From CAWBLP01 sp963789495 (lineage in GTDB: Bacteria > Pseudomonadota > Alphaproteobacteria > Acetobacterales > Acetobacteraceae): 64,000 nt of DNA. The stretch spans positions 161,270 to 225,269 of the forward strand of contig CAWBLP010000031.1 in NCBI GenBank assembly GCA_963789495.1, read 5' to 3'. Position 1 is the first letter of the stretch. Each line of letters opens with the position of its first letter. The position numbers were made by a program, and so were the translations under genes. Positions 24,826-34,371 of the stretch are shown one piece after another. The notes beneath the pieces are model-generated. The model was not told the origin of the DNA. It did not search any database and was given only the letters and a program-made list of their open reading frames with translations.

Positions 24826-26148
24826 ATGATCGGACGCCGCACGCTGTTGGCCGGCTCCGCTGCCGGGCTCGCCATGCCGGCCCTCATGCAACGCGCCGAT
24901 GCACAATCCACCTTCGACTGGCAGAGCTACAGGGGCCAGAAACTGGTCGTCAGCCTCACGAAGAACCCGCGCTCTGACAATCTGCAGCACCATCAGAGGG
25001 AATTCGAGGCGCTCACCGGCATCGAGGTGATTTCGGAACAGATGCCGGAGCAGCAGCAACGGCCGAAAATGGTGATGGAGCTCGCCTCCGGCCGGCCCAG
25101 CTTCGACGTCACGCATCTCTCGCTGCATGTGTCCAAGCGCGTGGTCGGCGCCGGCAAATGGCTGGAGGATCTGCGTCCCTACCTGGCCAATGCCGCGCTG
25201 ACCGCGCCGGATTATGACTGGGACGATATGAGCGCGGGCGCGTTGCGCGCGGTCACCCAGCCGGACGGCCGCATCGACACCCTGCCGCTGGAGACGGATA
25301 TCTGGCTGCTCTACTACAACCGGCAGATCTTTCAGCAGAACGGCGTCAGCGTCCCCAAGACCTTCGATGAGATGCTGGCGACGGCCCGCAAGATCAACGA
25401 TCCCGGCAACGGCACCTACGGCTTCGTCGCGCGCGGCGTGACGAACGCGAACGTGCCGGTCTGGACCAGCCTGCTGCTGGGCCAGGACCAGGATACCGTG
25501 ACACCGGATGGCCGGACGCTGCTGACCGACACGCCACAGGCGATCTGGGCCGGCGAGATGTACAAATCCCTGCTGCGCGAATGCGCCCCGCCCGGGGTGG
25601 CCGGTTTCAACTGGAACGAATGCCAGACCAGCTTCATGCAGGGCAAGGTCGGCATGTGGATGGATGGCGTCGGCTTCACCCCGCCGCTGCTGGACCGGAA
25701 CGTCTCCAGGATCACCAACCATGTCGGGTTCAGCCTGATGCCGGCCGGGCCGAAGGGCCAATTCTGCCCGGTGTTCTGCGACGGGCTCGGCATTCCCGCG
25801 CACAGCAAGGCCAAGGAGGCGGCGTTCCTGTACTGCCAGTGGGCCACCAGCAAGCCGATGCTGCTGAACCTGGTGAACATGGGCGGCGGCGCGTCGCCGC
25901 GGCTGTCCACCTACAACGATCCCACCCTGCTGAGCGCCAGTCCGTTCGGCAAGGAATGGCTGGCCACTCTGCTTGCGAGCATGAAGATCGCGCGCCCCGG
26001 CCTGCCGGAAATCATCCCGGTCACCGCGTTCCGCGACGTAATCGGTCTCGCGCTCAGCAACGCCGTGGGCGGCGCCGATGTCGCGACCGAGCTGCGCAAT
26101 GCCACAAGGGCGTTCAAACCGATCCTGGCGCAGTCGCTGAAGAGCTGA
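24826..26148 (+). CDS. carbohydrate-type ABC transporter substrate-binding protein
   Basis: A 440-residue periplasmic binding protein of the extracellular solute-binding family 1. The N-terminus MIGRRTLLAGSAAGLAMPAL carries twin arginines and ends in ADA, a probable Tat/Sec signal. Family landmarks are GIEVISEQMPEQQQRPKMVM, the ligand-facing PLETDIWLLYYNRQIFQQNG, and AMW-like KVGMWMDGVGF. GGAGG lies 8 bases upstream of ATG 24826. It heads a decayed sugar operon: the next reading frame is a chimeric permease and no ATPase gene is present in the window. Confidence 0.9.
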   Translation: MIGRRTLLAGSAAGLAMPALMQRADAQSTFDWQSYRGQKLVVSLTKNPRSDNLQHHQREFEALTGIEVISEQMPEQQQRPKMVMELASGRPSFDVTHLSLHVSKRVVGAGKWLEDLRPYLANAALTAPDYDWDDMSAGALRAVTQPDGRIDTLPLETDIWLLYYNRQIFQQNGVSVPKTFDEMLATARKINDPGNGTYGFVARGVTNANVPVWTSLLLGQDQDTVTPDGRTLLTDTPQAIWAGEMYKSLLRECAPPGVAGFNWNECQTSFMQGKVGMWMDGVGFTPPLLDRNVSRITNHVGFSLMPAGPKGQFCPVFCDGLGIPAHSKAKEAAFLYCQWATSKPMLLNLVNMGGGASPRLSTYNDPTLLSASPFGKEWLATLLASMKIARPGLPEIIPVTAFRDVIGLALSNAVGGADVATELRNATRAFKPILAQSLKS

Positions 26149-26185
26149 CCCCGAACGATCCGGCGGCAAACACCCAGGCACCGAG

Positions 26186-26812
26186 ATGAGCGCAACCATC
26201 ACTGGCATGCGGACACGGCCCCGCGGCGAACACACCTGCGCACGGCACAACTGGCTGTTCGCCGTGCCGGCCGGCTATGGCATCGGTAAGACCCGCGCGA
26301 CCCGGGCCGCCGTCCTGGTCCTGATCGCCCGCGCGACCCTGGGCCTATCCTACCTGATCCCGCTGTTCCTGCTGTTCCAGTGGCTGGGCACGCTGATGCC
26401 GCTGGTCATTACCCACCTGGTGGTCATGCTGCCGGTCGTCGTGTCGATCATGATCGGCTATTTCGAAGGCCTGCCGGTCGATCTGGAGGAAGCCGCGCTG
26501 ATGGATCGCTGCAACATCTGGCAGGCGTTCCGCGACGTCGCCGTGCCGCGGGCGCGACCCGGCATCGTCGTCGGCCTGATCCTGTCGTTCGTCGTCAGTT
26601 GGAACAACTTCATCGCCGGCGTCGTGCTGGCCGGACGCGACAGCCGCACCCTGCCGGTCGCGGTCTGCAACGTGCTGACCTTCGAGCAGATCTTCCGGGG
26701 GCCGCTGGCCGCCGCGGCGCTGGTGGCGACCGCGCCGGTACTGCTGCTGACCCGGGTGATGCAGCAGGAAATCGTCACCGGATTGACCGCGGGAGGCGTG
26801 AAGAATGGCTGA
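26186..26812 (+). pseudogene. chimeric ABC permease left by an internal deletion
   Basis: The first 29 residues (ending ARHNWLFAVPA) look like the N-terminus of a MalF-type permease. The text then jumps directly into the middle of a MalG-type permease: GYGIGKTRATRAAVLVLIAR, then the EAA loop EEAALMDRCNIWQAFRDVAV and VSWNNFIAGVVLAG to the end. A normal pair would need about 1 kb more. The junction falls where both partners could read VPAAYG-like sequence, so a deletion joining the two genes in frame is the simplest explanation. With at most four membrane helices it is unlikely to transport. It overlaps the kinase start by a few bases. Confidence 0.75.
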
Positions 26813-28400
26813 GTCCGATCGCAAGCAAGTGGCCTCTGTCGGCGTCGATGTCGGCTCCGCCAGCGTGCGCGCCGTGGTGTTCGACCACGCCGGCAACCGC
26901 CGCGCCGAGGCGGCCCGCCCGATCCGGCAATTCAATCCGCGCAGCGATTTCTACGAACATTCCTCAGCCGATATCTGGCAGCAGACCTGCGCGGCCGTGC
27001 GTCAGGCGGTCGGCGAGTCCGGCCTGCCGCACCACGCCATCACCGGTATCGGCTTCGACGCCACCTGCTCGCTGGTGGCCAGCGGCCCCGGCGGCGCACC
27101 GGTCTCGATCGCCGAGGACGGCAATCCGTCGCACGACGTCATCATGTGGATGGACCACCGGGCGATCGCCGAAGCCGACGAGATCAACGCCACGGCGGAT
27201 CCTGCCCTCGCCTATGTCGGCGGCGAGGTCAGCGCGGAGATGGAGCTGCCCAAGCTGCTGTGGCTGCGCCGGCATTATCCGGCACGCTATGCCGCCGCCG
27301 ACCGGTTCCGCGACCTGGCCGACCACATGGTCTGGCGCGCCTGCGGGGCGGATGTCGCCAGCATCTGCACGCTGACCTGCAAATGGAACTACCTTGCACA
27401 TGAGCGGCGCTTCAGCGACAGCCTGCTCGCCGCGGTCGGTCTCTCCGATCTGACCGGCAAAATACCACCCGACATCCGCCAGCTCGGCTCCGCCGCCGGC
27501 GCGCTGTCCGCGGAAAGTGCAGAACAACTCGGGCTGCGCCCGGGAACGCCGGTCGCGACCGGCATCATCGACGCCCATGCCGGCGGCCTGGCCTTGCTCG
27601 GCGCCGCACCGGAAGGCGGGCTCGCCATCATCAGCGGCACCTCCTGCTGCCACCTGGTGAACAGCCGCACACCGGTGATGGTGCCGGGCGTCTGGGGCCC
27701 CTATCTCGGCGCCATGCTGCCCGGCTGGTGGCTGAACGAGGGCGGCCAGAGTGCCGCCGGCTCGCTGATCGACTGGACGCTGCGCCAGAGCGAAGCCTGG
27801 CCGGCGCTGGAAGCGGCCGCCAACGCCGCCGGACGCAGCGTGCATGCCGTCGCCAACCAATGGGTGGCGGCCCTGGAGGCGCGCGAGCGGCAGCCGACCC
27901 GGCATCTGCACGTGCTGGCGGACCACCACGGCAACCGCTCCCCCCGCGCCGATCACGCCGCCCGCGGCATGATGGCGGGGCTGTCGCTGGAACACGGACC
28001 GGACGCGCTGGCCCGGCAGTATCTCGCCACCGTGCAGGCATTGGCCTACGGCACGCGCCACATCATCGAGGCGCTGAACGCCACCGGGCACAACATTCAG
28101 CGCGTGGTGATGTGCGGCGGCGGCGCGCGCAACAAGCTGCTGCTGCGTGAGCATGCCGATGCGATCGGCTGCGATCTGCATGTCGCGAGCGAGGAGGCGG
28201 CCGTCGCGCTGGGCGCCGCGGTGCTCGCCGCAACCGCATCCGGCGCGTTTCCCGATCTGCAGACCGCCGCCTCGGCCATGGTCCGCCCCGGCGGTGTGCT
28301 GCACGCCGACCCGACGCAAGCCGCGTTCCACGATGCGAAATATGCGGTGTATCGCGCGCTGTACGCCGACTGGTGCGACTACCGGCACATGATGGCGTGA
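26805..28400 (+). CDS. FGGY-family pentulose kinase (ribulokinase-like)
   Basis: A 531-residue sugar kinase of the FGGY carbohydrate-kinase group related to D-ribulokinase/YDR109C-type proteins. The phosphate-1 loop is GVDVGSASVRAVVFD, the sugar-binding region includes GIGFDATCSLV and WMDHRA, the phosphate-2 loop is AIISGTSCCHL and the adenosine loop VMCGGGARNKLLLREHAD. It would phosphorylate a ketopentose or pentitol taken up by the neighbouring ABC system. The gene itself is intact although the permease upstream and isomerase-like gene downstream are damaged. Confidence 0.88.
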   Translation: MAESDRKQVASVGVDVGSASVRAVVFDHAGNRRAEAARPIRQFNPRSDFYEHSSADIWQQTCAAVRQAVGESGLPHHAITGIGFDATCSLVASGPGGAPVSIAEDGNPSHDVIMWMDHRAIAEADEINATADPALAYVGGEVSAEMELPKLLWLRRHYPARYAAADRFRDLADHMVWRACGADVASICTLTCKWNYLAHERRFSDSLLAAVGLSDLTGKIPPDIRQLGSAAGALSAESAEQLGLRPGTPVATGIIDAHAGGLALLGAAPEGGLAIISGTSCCHLVNSRTPVMVPGVWGPYLGAMLPGWWLNEGGQSAAGSLIDWTLRQSEAWPALEAAANAAGRSVHAVANQWVAALEARERQPTRHLHVLADHHGNRSPRADHAARGMMAGLSLEHGPDALARQYLATVQALAYGTRHIIEALNATGHNIQRVVMCGGGARNKLLLREHADAIGCDLHVASEEAAVALGAAVLAATASGAFPDLQTAASAMVRPGGVLHADPTQAAFHDAKYAVYRALYADWCDYRHMMA

Positions 28401-28438
28401 CGGCAGGCGGCCCCCATGCAACGCCATGGGCGAATTCC

Positions 28439-28911
28439 ATGCCGCCTCTGACCCTGCCGGCCGAACCGCCGGTGCTGCGGCCTGGCCGCGATGCCGTCCG
28501 GCCGGTCACCCATGCCGATCTGCGCGAGGCGGCGAAGCTGCAATGCTGGCCGGTGCAGGCGGCATTCGAGGCCAGACTGCACGTCGTGCCGGCCGATCGA
28601 TTCGGCATCACGCTGCATCGCACACACCCGATGGAGATCGACCGCGGGCACCGGTTCCATCAGCAGCCCGCGCGAGGCCAGCGGCCAACTCGCCACGCTC
28701 GACCCGCAGGCGCCGATGATCGTGCCGCTGACCGTCCGGCAGTATTCGCATCATCTCGCCGCCAGCCTGGTGCGGCATCGCGGGCCAGTCCTGCTGGCGA
28801 ACCTGCTGCTGGCGAATTTCGACGGCACCTGGCCGGGGCTGGTTCCTGATCCCGGATGCCGACGGCCGCAGCATCCGGCGCGGCATTCGCGCGGCGCCCG
28901 GGAATGCGTGA
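28439..28911 (+). pseudogene. broken gene resembling part of an L-fucose-isomerase-type protein
   Basis: Frame 2 begins MPPLTLPAEPPVLRPGRDAV. Near 28657 one surplus base shifts it to frame 0 (SSPREASGQLATLDPQAPM, then RQYSHHLAASLVRHRGPVLL). Near 28843 another surplus base leads to frame 1 (FLIPDADGRSIRRGIRAAPG) and a TGA at 28909. The passage ANFDGTWPGL resembles the AN(W/F)xGxWPGL motif of L-fucose/L-arabinose isomerase relatives, fitting the sugar operon, but the fragment is far too short for a full isomerase (about 157 residues). It is therefore a remnant of one or a small unknown protein; the family call is tentative. Confidence 0.45.
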
Positions 28912-28992
28912 AACGCGGTTGCAAGCAGGCGAATGGCAGACTGCCTCCGACTGGACCGCCGCAAGCCAGTGCTTCAGCGGGGAGAAATCATC

Positions 28993-29310
28993 TTGTCACG
29001 CCTGTCTTTCACCGTCGGCCGATCCGCCCAGATCGGGGCGCCTGCCCCAGGCGAGCCGCCACCCGGCAATGCCGCGTCCACGACGCCGAACCAGCGCCGC
29101 CGGCTGGCCGACATGATCGATGAGACGTTCCGGTTTGCCATTGGCCGCGGTGACATCGCCACCGCCGAGGACCTGCTGGCGGTGCTGGAGGCAATGCGGG
29201 AGCGGGAACGGGTGAAGGCGGGCTCCGAACGGCGGCGCGGCGACCCGCTGCTCGACCAGGCGCGCCGCGAGCTGGATGCCCGCAAGGCCGCCCGCTACCG
29301 CCGCTACTGA
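28993..29310 (+). CDS. conserved-looking small hypothetical protein
   Basis: A 105-residue basic protein. A TTG at 28993 preceded by GGGAGAAA gives LSRLSFTVGRSAQIG as N-terminus. The C-terminal half is helical and charged (MIDETFRFAIGRGDIATAED, EAMRERERVKAGSERRRGD). No family recognised; the reading frame shows strong GC-rich codon bias, supporting a real gene. An earlier ATG at 28933 is in frame but lies in sequence without a ribosome-binding site. Confidence 0.6.
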   Translation: MSRLSFTVGRSAQIGAPAPGEPPPGNAASTTPNQRRRLADMIDETFRFAIGRGDIATAEDLLAVLEAMRERERVKAGSERRRGDPLLDQARRELDARKAARYRRY

Positions 29311-29397
29311 GCGACACGAGCGACCGAGGGCCCCGATACCACGCCGCGCAGATGCTGACACGCCGGCTGCGCGGCGCTCGTCCCGGCGGTCCGCTCG

Positions 29398-30915
29398 CTA
29401 TGACCCGGACTTCGCGACCGTCGCGGGCTCCGGCAGATCAGGCTCCCACCCGCCGCCAAGCGCCTTGTACAGCGCCACCAGGTTGACCGAGACGGTGGTC
29501 GTGCTGTCCGCCAGTTGCTGCTGGATGCTCAGCAGATTGCGCTCCGCGTCCAGCACCTGCAGGAAGTCCGCCACACCCTGCTGATAGCGGCTGCGCGCCA
29601 GCTCCAGCGCCCGCCTCGACTGCACCTCCGCCTGCATCAGTTCGGCCCGCCGCGCCTGCTCCGCCTGGTACGCGGTCAGCGCATTGTCCACCTCGTGCCA
29701 GGCGCCCAGCACGGTCTTCTGGTAGTTCACCGCCGCCTCTTCCTGCTGCGCCTCGCGCAGTTGCAGGGTGGAGCGAAGCTGGCCGCCCTGAAAGATCGGG
29801 ATGGTAATGCCGGGGCCGGCGGAATACTGCCGCGCGTTGAGGTCGAAAAGCTGCCAGGGCTGCAGCGATTGCAGTCCCAGGCTGCCGGACAGCGTCACCT
29901 TCGGATAGAAGTTCGCTACCGCCACGCCGATATCGGCGGTCGCCGCGTGCAGTTGCGCCTCGGCCTGGCGGATGTCCGGACGGCGACGCGCCAACTCGGA
30001 GGGCAGGCCCACCGGCACCTCCGGCGGCACCGGCGGCACCGGCTTCGGCTCCACCAGTTCCGCCCGCAGCGCATTCGGCCCCTGCCCCAGCAGCAGGCTG
30101 AGCGCGTTGATCAGCTCCGCCTCCTGCTGCTGCAATTGCGGGATCTGCGCGGCGGTGCTGCTCACCTGGGCCGAGGCATTGGCCACGTCCAGGTCGGTGG
30201 TCACGCCGCCGGCGGCGCGCTGCTGAGTCAGTTGCAGGCTCTGCCGCGCCGTCTGCAGGTTGTCGCGCGCGATGTCCAGGCGGGCCTGCACGCCGCGCAG
30301 TTGCACATAGTCCCGGGCGACCTCAGCCAGGCTGGACAGCAGCGCGGCACGGCGAGCCTCCGCCGATGCCTGCAAGGTGGCGTTGGCCGACTCGACCGAG
30401 CGCTTCACTCCGCCCCAGAGATCGAGTTCCCAGGACGCATCGAAGCCAACCTGGTACACGTCGAATGCCGACAGGTGGCTGCTGCGCACGCCCCCGGTGC
30501 GGTTGCCCTGCGCACCGTTGGCGCCGAGCGGATTGGGGGCATTGGCGAAGACGCCGACGTCGCTGGCCTTCTGGCGGGTATAGGAGCCGTTGGCGTTGAA
30601 ACTGGGAAACTCCGAGGCGCGGACCACGCCCAGCTGGGCGCGCGACTCGGCGAGGCGGACGGAGGCGACACGGACATCCAGGTTCTCGCCGGCAACGCGG
30701 TGTTCCAGCGCGGTCAGCGTCGGGTCGTGGAACAGCGTCCACCAGTTGGGATCGATCGGTTCGGCCACCGGCACGCTGCGCGCGGGCGGCGTCTTCTCCT
30801 TCGGGCCGGCAAACCAGGAGACGGGCGAGGCCCATTCCGGCATCGTGAAGTCCGGCCCGACCGTGCAACCGCCAAGCAGCAGCAGTCCGGCGAGGACAGC
30901 GCCTCGTCGCAGCAT
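29398..30915 (-). CDS. outer-membrane efflux lipoprotein of the NodT/TolC family
   Basis: A 505-residue RND/MFS outer-membrane factor. The signal peptide MLRRGAVLAGLLLLGGC ends at lipobox Cys17. Two repeats of the OEP domain follow (about residues 60-260 and 280-470), with QARLDIARDNLQTARQSLQL, LARRRPDIRQAEAQLHAATA and AGPGITIPIFQGGQLRSTLQ as typical passages. It would form the outer-membrane tunnel of a tripartite pump. Directly upstream on the same strand is the broken DHA2 pump gene; the periplasmic adaptor gene is missing from the window. Confidence 0.92.
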   Translation of the reverse strand: MLRRGAVLAGLLLLGGCTVGPDFTMPEWASPVSWFAGPKEKTPPARSVPVAEPIDPNWWTLFHDPTLTALEHRVAGENLDVRVASVRLAESRAQLGVVRASEFPSFNANGSYTRQKASDVGVFANAPNPLGANGAQGNRTGGVRSSHLSAFDVYQVGFDASWELDLWGGVKRSVESANATLQASAEARRAALLSSLAEVARDYVQLRGVQARLDIARDNLQTARQSLQLTQQRAAGGVTTDLDVANASAQVSSTAAQIPQLQQQEAELINALSLLLGQGPNALRAELVEPKPVPPVPPEVPVGLPSELARRRPDIRQAEAQLHAATADIGVAVANFYPKVTLSGSLGLQSLQPWQLFDLNARQYSAGPGITIPIFQGGQLRSTLQLREAQQEEAAVNYQKTVLGAWHEVDNALTAYQAEQARRAELMQAEVQSRRALELARSRYQQGVADFLQVLDAERNLLSIQQQLADSTTTVSVNLVALYKALGGGWEPDLPEPATVAKSGS

Positions 30916-30929
30916 CGTTTCCCCTTCCA

Positions 30930-32250
30930 TCAGTGCGCCGGCGCCGCCCCTTTCGGCATACGGGGCAGGAACAGCGCGATCGGCCAGATGCACGGCGCAA
31001 GCACGCCCAGCACCCAGAAGATGTCAAGATAGCTCATTACCGATGCCTGTGCCTGCACCGCGGCGTTGATCGACGCCAGCAGCACGTTCCAGCCATAGCC
31101 GTTATACGCGGTGATGTGCTCCGCCAGTCGCGCATGGTGGAACTGCGTGCGCTCCTGCAGCAGCGTGGTGACCACGGAGGCGCCGACGCTGCCGCCCAGG
31201 TTGCGCATCAGGTTGATGATGGCCGACGCCTCATTGGTGCGGTCGGGTGGCACGCCGACGTAAGAAACCGCGTTCAGCGGGATGAACAGCAAGGGCAGCC
31301 AGACCACCTGGGTGACGCGCGCCATCGCCAGGTTCCAGAAGCCGACATTCAGGTCGAGCCCGCTATTGGACAGCAGCCCCCTGCCGGTGCCGATCAACGC
31401 CCCCAGGAGCCATTTCGGCTGCACGAAGCGGCCGGTGACGAAGCCGGAGATCGGCATCACGCACAGCGTCGCGATCCCGCCATAGGCCAGCGTCAGGCCG
31501 GCCTGGAACGCATTGTACCCCGGCAGTTCCTGCGACGCTTGCGGCAACAGCTGCGTCGTGCTGATCAGCATGAGGAAGATCAGGAACATCATCGCGCAGG
31601 AGATCGCGAAGGCGCGCGAGCGCAGCAGCCGCAGATCCACCACCTGCTGCGGATGCAGCAGTTCCCGGACCACCAGCCCGACCAGGCAAACCACCGCGAC
31701 GATGGTCAGCACCGTGATGAAAGTGGAGGCGAAGCCGTCGTCACGTTCGTAGCGGTCCAGCATGATCTGCAGTGCGCCGAAGCCCAGCACGATCAGTGCG
31801 AACCCGACATACTCCACCCGCAGTCCGGCTGAGAGAAGCTCGCGGCGTTCCTCCCGCAGGCGTTTCGGCTCGGTGACGCAGAGCTGCACCAGGGTCAGCG
31901 ACCGCAGCCCCACCGGCAGGTTGATCGGGAAGCATCAGTGCCAGGAGCAGGAACCGGTCAGCCCGCCGCCCGGCACCGGCCCGGCGGCGGGCGCGGTCAC
32001 GACGGTGACGCCGTACCGCGTGAAGGCCAGGGCGCGCTTTTCCGGCGGGAAGGTATCGGCGAAAATCGACTGTTCGGTGGGGGCCAGACCGCCGCCGCCG
32101 ACACCCTGCAGGGCGCGCGCCGCCAGCATCATCGTCGGCGAGGTCGACATCGCACGCAGTGTTTGGTCGGACGCGCCACCCATGGAAAACTCCGCGCCGA
32201 CCTGCGGCGGCGCGATGCCGGTGGCAACCCGCCAGGTGGACGCCCTGCAC
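30930..32250 (-). pseudogene. DHA2 (EmrB/QacA-type) multidrug MFS pump, degenerate
   Basis: The C-terminal two thirds are intact and end LFLPRMPKGAAPAH (stop at 30930). An in-frame TGA at 31937-31935 interrupts SWSWH(W)CF-INLPVG where family members have Trp. Upstream only LAARALQGVGGGGLAPTEQS, IFADTFPPEKRA and GPVPGGGLTG are recognisable (the TM4-TM5 region including motif C). Further upstream the N-terminal helices cannot be found in any frame. Unlike the other broken genes here, this needs a nonsense change plus N-terminal loss, so it looks like a true pseudogene. It lies 15 bases upstream of the NodT gene. Confidence 0.75.
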
Positions 32251-32374
32251 CTCGGCGCACCACGGTGAAACCAGCGCAATGCCGCCGCCCGCCGCGCCAT
32301 TGGTTGCGAATAAGCACTGTAACGCGATTGCAAAACGAACCGTGCTAGACGCGCGCCGTCAGGAGGTTCGGACC

Positions 32375-32566
32375 ATGACGACACGCGTAAACTGGCGGCG
32401 TTGGGCAGGCTTCGCGACGGTGGATGCCATGTTGTTGTTCGGCGCCGGATCGGCGCTCGCCGCAGCGCCCGGTGCGCTCCCCGCGCCCTCCCTGCATCTC
32501 CCCGTCCTGCTGCTGGCCGGCGTCAGCCTGGTCGGCGTCACCATGTCCCGCGACCGCACGGACTGA
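32375..32566 (+). CDS. 63-residue secreted or membrane peptide
   Basis: Preceded by AGGAGG at a good distance. MTTRVNWRRWAGFATVDAML continues into a hydrophobic stretch ending ALAAAPG, a likely signal peptide cleavage region. A second hydrophobic segment (LHLPVLLLAGVSLVGV) and a charged SRDRTD tail follow. Pro-rich linker between. The plan (signal peptide, helix, basic tail) recalls C-terminal sorting signals in miniature, but nothing more can be claimed. Confidence 0.55.
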   Translation: MTTRVNWRRWAGFATVDAMLLFGAGSALAAAPGALPAPSLHLPVLLLAGVSLVGVTMSRDRTD

Positions 32567-32639
32567 ACGCGGCGCCGCCCTCTCTTGCCGGTCCGCGCCA
32601 GACGCGAGACCATCACGCGGCTTGAGGGGGGAGAGTGTG

Positions 32640-34067
32640 ATGGTTGATCTGGTGCTGCGCGGCGACACGGTGGTCACACCGCAGGGCGTGGGCGCATTCG
32701 ATATCGCGGTGGCCGGGGAAACCATCGTCGCCGTCGCCGCCAAGGGCACGTTCCCGATTCCCGAAGGCGCGCGGCTGATCGACGCCACCGGCAAGATCGT
32801 CATGCCCGGCGGCATCGACCCGCACGTGCATTGCAAATGGCACCTGCCGAATCCCGACGGCAGCGCCGGGCTGACCGATCCGCCCGACGTCGTCGGCAAA
32901 GCCGCGGTGCATGGCGGCACCACCACCATCATCGACTTCACCCGCGCCAGCCAGGGCGCGAACCTGCGCGACGCGATCGAGCAGCGCGAGGCCGACTGGA
33001 AAGGCCACTGCGCCTGCGACTACGCGCAGCACATCATGGTGGAAGGCGCGCTGCCGATCGACCTGCCGGACCAGCTCGCCGAGGCGATCCAGGCCGGCTT
33101 TCCCACCGTGAAGATCTTCACCACCGACATCACGCCGTCGCGCAAAGGCCGCATGGTGGATTTCGGCGACATCTGGGAAGTCTTCCAGGTGCTGGCGGCG
33201 CAGGGCGGACTCGGGGTGATCCACTCCGAGGACAACGACATCGTCATGCACATGTACGGCAAGCTGATCCGCGAAGGCCGCACCGGCTTCGAGAACATGG
33301 CCGAGGTGCACAATACGCTGTCGGAGGATATCTCGTTCCGCCGCGTCATCCGCCTGGCGGAGAAGGTGCCGGGCACCGCGCTGTATATGATGCACACGTC
33401 AGCGGCGAGCGGCGTGTCGGCGATCCGCGAAGCCCGCGCCCGCGGCGTGCCGATCTACGGCGAGTTGCTGCACCAGTACATGCTGAAAACGAAAGAAGAC
33501 TACAAGACAACGAACGGCCAGATCTACCACACCTATCCGTCGCTGAAATCCGCCGAGGACCAGGCCGCGCTGTGGGCCGGCACGCTGGACGGCAGCATCA
33601 ACTGCGTCGCCACCGACGAGATCTGCTGCACCCTGGCGAAGAAGCTGCAAGGCGCGCGCATCGACGACACCACCGGCGGCAACGCGGGCGTCGAGCCCCG
33701 GGTCGCGCTGATGTACACCGAGATGGTCGGCCGGCGCGGCTACTCCCTGGCCCGCTATGTCGATCTGGTGTCGACCAACGCGGCCAAGATCATGGGCCTG
33801 TATCCGCGCAAGGGCGCGCTGGCGGCGGGCTCGGATGCGGATATCTGCGTGCTCGATCCGGCCGACCAGCGGGTGATCCGCGCCGCCGATCTGCACGAGG
33901 CGGACTACACGCCCTGGGAAGGCCGCAAGATGGACGCCTGGCCCTGCCTCACCGTGCTGCGCGGCAAGGTGGTGGTGGAGGGGGGAGAATTCCGCGGCAG
34001 CCTGGATGACGGCAAGTGGCAGCACCGCAAGGTTGCGTCGGAGATCGTGACCGCGCCGACGCTGTGA
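32640..34067 (+). CDS. dihydropyrimidinase / D-hydantoinase family amidohydrolase
   Basis: A 475-residue zinc amidohydrolase that opens cyclic amides of the hydantoin or dihydropyrimidine type. The metal-binding HxH is in MPGGIDPHVH (His62, His64), the bridging carboxylated Lys is in FPTVKIFTT (Lys158), and later ligands fall in LGVIHSEDND, MHTSAASGV and VATDEICCT. C-terminal landmark YPRKGALAAGSDADI. ATG 32640 follows a GGGGGGAGAG ribosome-binding site. A 99-residue unknown gene starts four bases after its stop. DPHVHCKWHL differs from the classical DPHTHxxxP context, so the substrate may not be a standard pyrimidine. Confidence 0.9.
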   Translation: MVDLVLRGDTVVTPQGVGAFDIAVAGETIVAVAAKGTFPIPEGARLIDATGKIVMPGGIDPHVHCKWHLPNPDGSAGLTDPPDVVGKAAVHGGTTTIIDFTRASQGANLRDAIEQREADWKGHCACDYAQHIMVEGALPIDLPDQLAEAIQAGFPTVKIFTTDITPSRKGRMVDFGDIWEVFQVLAAQGGLGVIHSEDNDIVMHMYGKLIREGRTGFENMAEVHNTLSEDISFRRVIRLAEKVPGTALYMMHTSAASGVSAIREARARGVPIYGELLHQYMLKTKEDYKTTNGQIYHTYPSLKSAEDQAALWAGTLDGSINCVATDEICCTLAKKLQGARIDDTTGGNAGVEPRVALMYTEMVGRRGYSLARYVDLVSTNAAKIMGLYPRKGALAAGSDADICVLDPADQRVIRAADLHEADYTPWEGRKMDAWPCLTVLRGKVVVEGGEFRGSLDDGKWQHRKVASEIVTAPTL

Positions 34068-34071
34068 CCGC

Positions 34072-34371
34072 ATGACCGGCGCCGAACTGCGCGGGCTGCT
34101 GCTCGATTGCCTGGCGCTGTGGGGCGTGGACGGGCGGGTGAGCGCGCAGGACGACGGCATGCGGATCGACACCGAGGACGGCGCGTTCCTGGTGCAGCCG
34201 GCCGCGCCCGACATGCGCCCGGTGCGCTGGTGGCTGCAGACCCCGGTACGAGCCGCCGCCGGCCGGCCGCCGCGCGCCGTGCCCTCGATCGTCGCCCTGC
34301 TGACCGCGCTGCGCAACGCGATCGGCGGTGAGGGCGGCAGCACATTGCGGGTGCGGCCGGAGCGCGGCTGA
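34072..34371 (+). CDS. hypothetical protein coupled to the amidohydrolase gene
   Basis: A 99-residue protein beginning MTGAELRGLLLDCLALWGVD four bases after the amidohydrolase stop, with GMRIDTEDGAFLVQPAAPDM and RWWLQTP in the middle. Small alpha/beta domain with no recognised family. Codon bias is that of a real GC-rich gene. Confidence 0.6.
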   Translation: MTGAELRGLLLDCLALWGVDGRVSAQDDGMRIDTEDGAFLVQPAAPDMRPVRWWLQTPVRAAAGRPPRAVPSIVALLTALRNAIGGEGGSTLRVRPERG

